Positions 1-6,400 of a DNA stretch of 7,447 nt are shown here, piece by piece. The DNA comes from JBEICQ01 sp046297395. GTDB taxonomy: Bacteria > Bacteroidota > Bacteroidia > UBA4408. The notes under the pieces were generated by a model. That model was not told the DNA's origin, ran no database searches, and saw only the letters and a program-made list of their open reading frames with translations. Numbering within the stretch: position 1 is the first letter of the stretch; every line of letters starts with the position of its first letter. The translations under genes and the position numbers were made by a program. The DNA is taken from assembly GCA_046297395.1 (NCBI GenBank), contig JBKCNM010000059.1:1-7447 (forward strand), written 5' to 3'.

Positions 1-1674
1 GTAAGATTGAACAAGCTGAGGGTGCTCGACATGAGTTTGCAGCTTAACCGCCGGAAGGGTCATGATCCACTCAGACAGTTGCTTGTTAAGGATCAGCAAA
101 ACAAAAAGAAAATTGACAAAACGCCCGAAACTGATTGGGGCGAGTTGTCTAATCGCTTGCTCAACAAAGTATTCTCTTCCCTGCCTGCCGAAACCCAATT
201 TATCAACACGCATTTCAGTTACAGCAATGATACAGCAAGTACAAAATGGTATATTCCACAACTTACTTATCAGGAACGGAGGCTGCGGGCATCACTTACT
301 GTGAGTGAAGAAGAAAATACCAATACCTGGTTTGCAGGTGCACTGATTGACCCTTCTACCCGCTCAGTTTCTCTGATGGTGTATCCCGGAAAAAGCGGAC
401 GAAAAAATCTTCCTTTCCTCAAAACATTTTTCAACCTCGAAACAGGTTTTGATACCCTTCGTTTATCGCTTTATCCATTGGCTTACGACAATGGTGAATT
501 GCAAATCTCCGGGGATGCTTCCATCAAAAACCTGAGGGCACATCATTGGAGAATTGCACCCGAAGATGTGCGTGTAGAAAAAGCTTCCCTGTTTTTTGCG
601 GCTCGGTTGGGCAGCCGAACATTGAGTATTGACAGTTTGAGCAGGTTTGCTGTTAACCGACTTGAATTTTCTCCCTACTTCTCATACAGCAGCGATGGGC
701 ATTGGAAAACAGAAGGTGGAATAAGGATGAAAAAATTGAACTGCAAGGATTTCTTTTCTTCTCTTCCGGAGGGTCTGTTCAGCGGGTTTAAAGGATTTAA
801 AGCAAAAGGTAACCTTGCTTACAGCCTTGACTTTTCAATAGATGAAACCAGGCTCGATTCACTCCGATTCAATTCATCGCTCACTGCAGAGCAGTTTAGG
901 GTAGAGTCATACGGACAAACCAATTTTGCCAAGATCAATGATGTATTTACACATACAGTTTATGAAAAAGGCCAAGCGGTAGCTTCCTTTGAAGTGGGGC
1001 CGGGAAATCCTGATTACACACCGCTGGACCAGATTTCGGGTTATTTGCAAAATGCCGTGCTTTGCTCTGAGGACGGGGATTTTTATTACCACAACGGCTT
1101 CAATGAAAAAGCCTTCCGGAAGTCCATTGCCACCAATATCCGCGAAAAAAAATTCAAACGCGGAGGGAGTACCATCTCGATGCAATTGGTAAAAAATGTT
1201 TTTCTCACGCGCAACAAAACCATCTCCAGGAAGCTGGAGGAAGCCTTGGTGGTTTGGCTCATCGAGAACCGCCGTTTATGCAGCAAGGAGCGCATGCTGG
1301 AGGTGTACCTCAACATCATAGAATGGGGGCCCGGAGTGTATGGAATTTCCCAGGCTGCCCGGTATTACTTCAATAAAAAACCGGCCGATCTTGGCTTGTC
1401 AGAAAGCATTTATCTTGCCATGATTGTTCCGAGGCCTAAGTGGTTTTACTGGAACTTTGATGAAGCCGGAAGATTGAAGCCCTATACTGCTGATTATTTC
1501 AGGCTTATTGCAGGACATCTCATGCGGAGGGAAATCATCACGGAAGAAGAGAAAAACAATCTGATTCCGGAGGTGGAGCTAAGGGGAAAAGCCTACGAAA
1601 AATTAAAGATTGCTTCACCCGATTCACTGCCTGCCCTAATGGATACAGAAGAGGGAATGGCTGATGAGAACTGA
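1..1674 (+). CDS. Monofunctional peptidoglycan glycosyltransferase (GT51, MtgA-like) with AsmA-like N-terminal region; 5' partial
   Basis: This enzyme should polymerise lipid II into glycan strands at the outer face of the inner membrane. The frame is open from base 1. Residues are numbered from the TTG at base 7, which is probably not the real start: no signal or membrane anchor is visible in the first 60 residues, although GT51 enzymes are normally anchored, so the true N-terminus lies upstream. All GT51 motifs are present: SEDGDF..H.G with catalytic Glu355 (354-364); GGSTISMQLVKN (386-397), where the usual first Gln of QQ is Met392; RKLEE with the second catalytic Glu412 (408-412); KERMLEVYLN (427-436); and SESIYLAMIVPRP (465-477). 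The protein ends about 80 residues later with no transpeptidase domain, so it is not a bifunctional class A PBP. Residues about 60-330 are beta-rich, and 239-275 (SSLPEGLF...GNLAYSLDF) resemble AsmA-type repeats; that assignment is inference. It ends in TGA, 142 bases before the next gene. Confidence 0.9.
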   Translation, partial: VRLNKLRVLDMSLQLNRRKGHDPLRQLLVKDQQNKKKIDKTPETDWGELSNRLLNKVFSSLPAETQFINTHFSYSNDTASTKWYIPQLTYQERRLRASLTVSEEENTNTWFAGALIDPSTRSVSLMVYPGKSGRKNLPFLKTFFNLETGFDTLRLSLYPLAYDNGELQISGDASIKNLRAHHWRIAPEDVRVEKASLFFAARLGSRTLSIDSLSRFAVNRLEFSPYFSYSSDGHWKTEGGIRMKKLNCKDFFSSLPEGLFSGFKGFKAKGNLAYSLDFSIDETRLDSLRFNSSLTAEQFRVESYGQTNFAKINDVFTHTVYEKGQAVASFEVGPGNPDYTPLDQISGYLQNAVLCSEDGDFYYHNGFNEKAFRKSIATNIREKKFKRGGSTISMQLVKNVFLTRNKTISRKLEEALVVWLIENRRLCSKERMLEVYLNIIEWGPGVYGISQAARYYFNKKPADLGLSESIYLAMIVPRPKWFYWNFDEAGRLKPYTADYFRLIAGHLMRREIITEEEKNNLIPEVELRGKAYEKLKIASPDSLPALMDTEEGMADEN

Positions 1675-1677
1675 AGT

Positions 1678-1689
1678 TCAAGCGCTTGA
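1678..1689. repeat. Perfect 12-base palindrome downstream of the glycosyltransferase gene
   Basis: TCAAGCGCTTGA is self-complementary over all 12 bases and begins three bases after the TGA stop. A further CTTG/CAAG pair (1685-1688 with 1696-1699) lies beside it. There is no loop and no T-run, so it is a poor intrinsic terminator. It lies about 75 bases upstream of the -7 element of the next gene and could be a protein-binding site, but that is speculation. Confidence 0.35.
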
Positions 1690-1735
1690 TTACTGCAAGT
1701 GAAGGGATGGCAGGAAATGACAATTACTAAACTCC

Positions 1736-1770
1736 TTGGCGCTTACAAAGGAAGAAAAACATTAAGTTTG
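1736..1770 (+). promoter_or_regulatory. Bacteroidetes-type promoter for the collagen-like gene
   Basis: TAAGTTTG at 1763-1770 matches the Bacteroidetes -7 consensus TAnnTTTG exactly. The -33 element is weak: the nearest TTG (1736-1738) is 24 bases upstream, longer than the usual spacing of about 19-21. Transcription would begin near 1776 and give an A-rich leader of about 40 bases. The start codon at 1817 follows AAAAACA with no Shine-Dalgarno sequence, as is common in this phylum. The site suggests that the collagen-like gene is transcribed separately from the upstream gene. Confidence 0.6.
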
Positions 1771-1816
1771 ACAAGAGAAATACAATATCCTTAAAATCAT
1801 CAAAAATTAAAAAACA

Positions 1817-3184
1817 ATGAAAAGAATCATTGGCCTTTGTGCAGCCATGTTGATGACTGCATCTGTGTTTGCTCAAGCACCCAACAAAATGAGCTACCAG
1901 GCGGTTATACGCGATGCATCAAATACCTTGGTGGTAAACCAAACAATAGGCATGCGAATAAGCATTTTGCAAGGTACAGCGAACGGAACTGCAGTATATG
2001 TAGAAACCCAAACCCCCACAACCAATGCCAATGGTTTAGCAAGCCTTGAAATTGGCGGTGGAACGCTTGTTTCAGGAGACTTTGCAAACATCAACTGGGC
2101 CAACGGACCTTACTTTATAAAAACCGAAACCGATCCTGCAGGCGGCAGCAATTATAGTTTTACAGGAACAAGTCAGTTGCTGAGTGTACCGTATGCAATG
2201 TATGCGCAAACCAGCGGCAGCTCAATTCCCGGTCCTCAGGGCCCGATAGGGCCACAAGGTCCACAGGGAAATGATGGTGCTCAGGGTGCTCCCGGACCCC
2301 AAGGCCCGGCAGGTGCAACAGGCCCTCAAGGATCGATAGGTTTAACAGGTCCGGCCGGCCCACAAGGCGCTACTGGATTAACGGGCCCGCAAGGCCCACA
2401 AGGTCCGGCAGGAGCAAGTGGTGCGAATGGAACAAATGGAATTGATGGTAAAACAGTATTAAACGGCACTTCAAACCCAACAGCACTTATTGGCAACAAT
2501 GGTGATTTCTTTATCAATACTTCAACAAATACCATTTTTGGCCCAAAGGCAGCCGGTGCATGGCCTGCAACAGGTGTTTCATTAGTGGGACCTCAGGGTG
2601 CAACCGGGCCTGCTGGTCCCCAAGGCCCACAAGGTCCTTCAGGTGGCGGCGGTGGATTTACCCATTATATTGGTGAACCTTTTGGTGGTGGCGTTATTTT
2701 TTATCTCGAAAAAGATACAAACGGAACAGAACATGGCCTAGTTTGCCATCCTGAATTTTTATGTCAAGCATGTTCATGGAGTAACATTACAACCTCTTCA
2801 ATTGGCTCTCTTCCCAGCAGTGGTAACTATGGCAACTATGCAACCAATGGTTTAGTATGGAGCAATTTGATTGTTGGTCAAAATGGACATACCAATAGTG
2901 CAGCAAAACTATGCCTTGATTTGGTAAGCAATGGATACAATGATTGGTATCTCCCATCTATTGATGAGCTTTATCAGCTTTGGACCAATAGGTATGCAGT
3001 TATCAAGGGGCTTTCAAAAATATCAGGGGCAGCAACACTCAACGGTGCCACATTCTGGTCAAGTTATGAATATAACAATGCCCAGGCTTTTTATATGTCA
3101 TTTCTTATTGGAGCTTCCGTTCACGCAGGTACAATTAACAAGAGTGCATCTACGCTTTCCGTCAGGGCTATTCGGGCTTTTTAA
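1817..3184 (+). CDS. Exported collagen-like protein with C-terminal Lcl_C/DUF1566-like domain (putative adhesin)
   Basis: This is a 455-residue exported protein, likely a trimeric stalk bearing a binding head. Residues 1-19 form a Sec signal peptide (MKRIIGLCAAMLMTASVFA, cleavage near 19/20). Cys8 sits too early and in the wrong context to be a lipobox. Residues 20-132 are a domain common at the start of Bacteroidota collagen-like and tail-fibre-like proteins (MSYQAVIRD...GLASLEIG...QLLSVPYAMYA). Gly-X-Y triplets run unbroken at 139-213 (25) and 258-275 (6), Pro/Gln-rich, separated by a spacer with GDFFINTSTNTIFGPK and AWPATGVSLV. A Gly-rich hinge (276-280) leads to an Lcl_C-like domain at about 283-455, shown by FGGGVIFYLE, YNDWYLPSIDELYQLW, ATFWSSYEY and the terminal SVRAIRAF. 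Four Cys (310, 316, 319, 366) lie in this head. No T9SS sorting domain is visible at the C-terminus, so the route across the outer membrane is unknown. Architecture is confident; ligand and role are inferred. Confidence 0.92.
   Translation: MKRIIGLCAAMLMTASVFAQAPNKMSYQAVIRDASNTLVVNQTIGMRISILQGTANGTAVYVETQTPTTNANGLASLEIGGGTLVSGDFANINWANGPYFIKTETDPAGGSNYSFTGTSQLLSVPYAMYAQTSGSSIPGPQGPIGPQGPQGNDGAQGAPGPQGPAGATGPQGSIGLTGPAGPQGATGLTGPQGPQGPAGASGANGTNGIDGKTVLNGTSNPTALIGNNGDFFINTSTNTIFGPKAAGAWPATGVSLVGPQGATGPAGPQGPQGPSGGGGGFTHYIGEPFGGGVIFYLEKDTNGTEHGLVCHPEFLCQACSWSNITTSSIGSLPSSGNYGNYATNGLVWSNLIVGQNGHTNSAAKLCLDLVSNGYNDWYLPSIDELYQLWTNRYAVIKGLSKISGAATLNGATFWSSYEYNNAQAFYMSFLIGASVHAGTINKSASTLSVRAIRAF
2231..2455 (+). 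repeat. Collagen-like Gly-X-Y block 1 (25 triplets)
   Basis: This block encodes 25 uninterrupted Gly-X-Y triplets (residues 139-213), mainly GPQ, GPA, GAT and GLT, in the style of bacterial collagens, which lack hydroxyproline and use Gln and Thr in Y positions. It should form a triple-helical rod. The DNA is locally G/C-rich and internally repetitive through GGNCCNCARGG-like units, so its length could vary between strains. Confidence 0.9.
2588..2641 (+). repeat. Collagen-like Gly-X-Y block 2 (6 triplets)
   Basis: Six Gly-X-Y triplets (residues 258-275) follow a 44-residue non-collagenous spacer and lead into a GGGGG hinge before the C-terminal domain. The 17-base string CAAGGCCCACAAGGTCC occurs here (2621-2637) and identically in block 1 (2390-2406), 231 bases apart and in the same reading frame. 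Confidence 0.85.
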
Positions 3185-3185
3185 A

Positions 3186-3201
3186 ATTTAAGCATTTAAG
3201 C
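3186..3201. repeat. Short tandem repeat after the collagen-like gene
   Basis: ATTTAAGC occurs twice in tandem (3186-3193, 3194-3201) directly after the TAA stop, followed by a degenerate third copy (AATTAAGA). It is A/T-rich and has no evident function; chance is possible. Confidence 0.3.
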
Positions 3202-3273
3202 AATTAAGATGGAATACAAAGTGACAAATGGGAGCTTGTGAACCCTTTCCGGTCTTCATTAGCCAAACGCCCT

Positions 3274-3317
3274 GAGAGAAAAGTACCTAGCTCAGTTGTG
3301 TACTTTATTTACCTCTC
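3274..3317. repeat. Two-part inverted repeat (hairpin) between genes 2 and 3
   Basis: GAGAG (3274-3278) pairs with CTCTC (3313-3317), and AAAGTAC (3280-3286) pairs with GTACTTT (3300-3306). This gives an inner 7-bp stem with a 13-base loop and an outer 5-bp stem across an asymmetric internal loop. No T-run follows, so it is not a standard intrinsic terminator by itself. It may be a transcript 3'-end structure for the collagen-like gene or a binding site. Confidence 0.4.
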
Positions 3318-3320
3318 AAA

Positions 3321-3375
3321 AAACATTTCCTAAGTGAATTGTTAAATCAGGAGGTGGCAATGTTTGGTTTTTTTT
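3321..3375 (+). terminator. Candidate intrinsic terminator after the collagen-like gene
   Basis: AAACATT (3321-3327) pairs perfectly with AATGTTT (3359-3365), extended inward by CC/GG (3329-3330 with 3356-3357). Two bases later comes a run of eight T (3368-3375). The stem is A/T-rich with a long loop, so the structure is weak. It lies about 140 bases after the stop and just before the next promoter, a sensible place to separate the two transcription units. Confidence 0.4.
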
Positions 3376-3382
3376 AAAGATC

Positions 3383-3413
3383 TTTCAATTTTATTCTCAT
3401 TTTTTTAATTTTG
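3383..3413 (+). promoter_or_regulatory. Bacteroidetes-type promoter for the T9SS substrate gene
   Basis: TAATTTTG at 3406-3413 matches TAnnTTTG exactly. TTTC at 3383-3386 is one base off the -33 TTTG element, with a 19-base gap, which is the usual spacing. Transcription would start near 3419-3420, giving a leader of only about 8-10 bases before the ATG at 3428. The surrounding sequence is T-rich, so a chance match cannot be excluded. Confidence 0.6.
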
Positions 3414-3427
3414 AAGTCCCTAATTCT

Positions 3428-6400
3428 ATGCAAATAAAACTTCTCTCCATTCTTTCCCTTCTCGGTATTTCATTTTCTCTGCCTTTGTTTTCGCAGCAGA
3501 GTTCAAATGGCTTTGCCGAAAACCGCAATCAATGGCCCTCGGCCGTTCAATATGCCTTGGATATTCCGGGAGGAAGAGTCTTCCTCGAAAAGAATTCTTT
3601 TACCGTGGCACTTGTGAACATGCGGGATGTGGAAGCATTACACGAGGCCCAACATGCCGGGAAAAGACCCTTGGAAATGCCTCGTCCCGGTGGACATGCC
3701 TACAAACTCAATTTTGTGGGAGCATCAGAGAGGGTGAGCCTTTCGGCATCAGGCAAGCTCAAGAAGTATCACAATTATTTTATCGGAAACAATCCGGCAG
3801 CATGGGCATCATCTGTAGGATTGTATGAAAAAATTAAATACACAGGTTTGTATAAGGGAATCGACCTACTTGCCCACAGTGAAAAGGGTGTTTTTGAGTA
3901 TGATGTGCTGGTGGCACCCCATGCCAATTACCAATTGCTTAAAATGCAATACACGGGTGCAGACAAGTTAAGCATCAGCAGAGAAGGGCACCTGCAAATT
4001 GCAACTACCCTAGGAACAATTACAGAACAAATTCCTGAAGCATATCAGTGGATAGATGGAAAAAAAGTGAATGTAAGATGCCGCTATGTTTTGCAGGGAA
4101 ATACCGTGGGATTTGATTGTCCGGATGCATACAACAGGAATTATTCGCTGGTGATAGATCCTGTGCTGGTGGCTTCTACTTACAGCGGTTCTCTCTCCAC
4201 TGCCATGGGATGGGTTTCTACCAATGACAAGGAAGGAAACATGTATGCTACAGGTATCTGTTATGGACCCGGTTATCCAACTACGGTAGGTGCATACAAC
4301 ACCAATTATCCCGGTGTTTCCATCATGGTGATTAACAAGATTGCTCCTTCTGGAACAGAGTTCATCTATGCAACATATCTGGGAGGAAGCAACCCCACTG
4401 ATTTTCCGCGCAACTCAAAGTTGGACAAGGATGGAAACCTGGTTTTGATGGGGATCACTTCATCCTTTGATTTTCCGGTTACTTCAGGTGCATACGATAC
4501 CACTTATACCAATCCCGGGGATGTTGATTATTTTATTACTAAGTTCAATCCAACAGGCACTGCTTTGCTTGCCTCTACCTACCTTGGTGGCTCCGGTTTT
4601 GATGGATACAATAATGTTCTTTCACTGACCAATACCGGAAGAGAGCGAAACGAAATAGCCTTTGATACAACAGGAAATATTTTTATCGCCGGTTACACCT
4701 GCAGCCCGGATTTTCCGGTTACGCTCAATGCTTACGATACTATCTTTAACGATGGTTTGCAGCAGAATGATTTTGGTACGCAGGATGGTTTTGTGGTGAA
4801 GTTCAATGCAGGATTAACTAGTCTTTTGTACAGTACCTATCTGGGAGGTTCGGCGCCTGATGCCTGCTATGGCATGCGCCTGAATGAGCAAGGTGAAATA
4901 TTTGTTTGCGGGGCAACCCAAAGTTCCAATTTTCCTACCACACCCGGTAGTCACCATGACACTTTTCAGGGAGATACCCTCGATGGATTCATCTTAAAAT
5001 TATCCAGTAACGGAAACTTACTTCTTGCATCTACTTTTGTTGGCACCAATGGTCTTGAACAGGTTTGTTTTCTGGACCTGGATGCCTCAGGTAAGCCCGT
5101 GGTGCTTGGACAAACCAGCGCTCCCGAGAACATCAGTGCCGGATGCTATGGTGTGCCCGGAAGCAACCAGTTTATCAGCAGATACAATGCCTCACTTTCC
5201 CAGCGGGAATTTTACACGGTGTATGGCAATGGAACCGATACAAATGAATTTAATATCACCGCATTTATGTTAGACAATTGCGGGAATATTTTTACCGCGG
5301 GCTGGAGTCAGGATATTTTTAATTTTCCTGTCACTCCCAATGCCTTAAAAGACAGTACCGATGGAAGAGATTTTCACCTCATGGTTTTGAGTCCGGATGC
5401 AGATTCACTTATTTACGCCAGCTTTTTTGGGGCAGATTATCCCGAATCATATGGTGAACACACAGATGGAGGAACATGTGTTTTTGATAAGTCAGGTTTA
5501 ATCACACATGTTATATGCCAAAGTGCACCCAATATGGAAACCACGCCCGGTGCCATCTCTTCCATCAAGAATTCTCCCTCTTACGATATTGCTGTATATA
5601 AAATAGATTTTCAAACCACTGTGAATGCGGATATCTTAGTGAATCCCTCTACCACACTTTGCGCAGGACTTCAGGTTACTTTTTCCAACACCGGAGATGC
5701 ACAGGAATTGCAGTGGGATTTTGGGGATGGCTCTTCAGGCGATTCCATTTCAAATCCTCAACATACCTATACCTCTGTTGGAAACTATGAGGTAAGGCTT
5801 GTGGTAACCGATTCAAGTCGATGCAATGTGAGTGATACCGCAACTGTGAATATTACAGTTGTCGGAGGAGCGATCACCAACTTTCTTGGCACAGATACCA
5901 CGCTTTGCGGCGCATTTCAAAATATTACATTAGATGCAGGTGCAGCTTCTTCATGGATATGGAACACCGGACAAACCTCCCAAACACTGGTAGCAAATAC
6001 TCCAGGCACTTACTCTGTGATAATCAATCAATCTACTTCTTGTCCTTCACGCGATACCATTGTGATCGCAGTGGCCTCAGCACCTGATTTGGGAGCAGAC
6101 ACCTCGATATGTGAAGGAATCAATTTCTCGCTTAATGCCGGTGCAGCCGATAGCTACCTTTGGAATACCGGGCAAACTTCGCAGAACATAACCATTGATT
6201 CATCGGGTACTTATGTTGTGCGTACCACACTTTCTTCCTGCGTTTTTCGCGATACAGCCATCATTACTATTACGCCTCTTCCTGTGGTTAATCTTGGCAA
6301 TGACGCCGGGATATGTCCGGGCGATTCTTTGGTGCTTGATGCCGGTAATCCGGGAGCTACATATTTGTGGTCAACTTCGGCCGCAACTCGAAGCATTTGG

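Noticed and set aside
7..9. TTG at base 7 as the true start of the glycosyltransferase gene
   Set aside because: The frame is open to base 1 and the membrane anchor expected in GT51 proteins is missing, so the gene is better read as cut off at the window edge.
907..1185. Minus-strand ORF of 92 codons inside the GT51 region
   Set aside because: It lies opposite a strongly conserved coding region, has no recognisable domain and no promoter; it is a shadow of the real gene.
1832..1843. Lipobox around Cys8 of the collagen-like protein
   Set aside because: Cys8 comes before the hydrophobic core of the signal peptide is complete, and a normal signal peptidase I site (SVFA/Q) follows.
2326..2535. 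Minus-strand Pro-rich ORF of 69 codons
   Set aside because: Its Pro/Gly/Cys-rich pattern is only the reverse complement of the collagen repeats.
2231..2641. Repeated GGCCCACAAGG-like units as a CRISPR array or non-coding satellite
   Set aside because: The repeats keep codon phase and encode Gly-X-Y triplets; there are no regular unique spacers.
2960..3184. T9SS sorting domain at the end of the collagen-like protein
   Set aside because: The C-terminus is the FWSS...VRAIRAF end of an Lcl_C-like domain; neither type A nor type B sorting motifs are seen.
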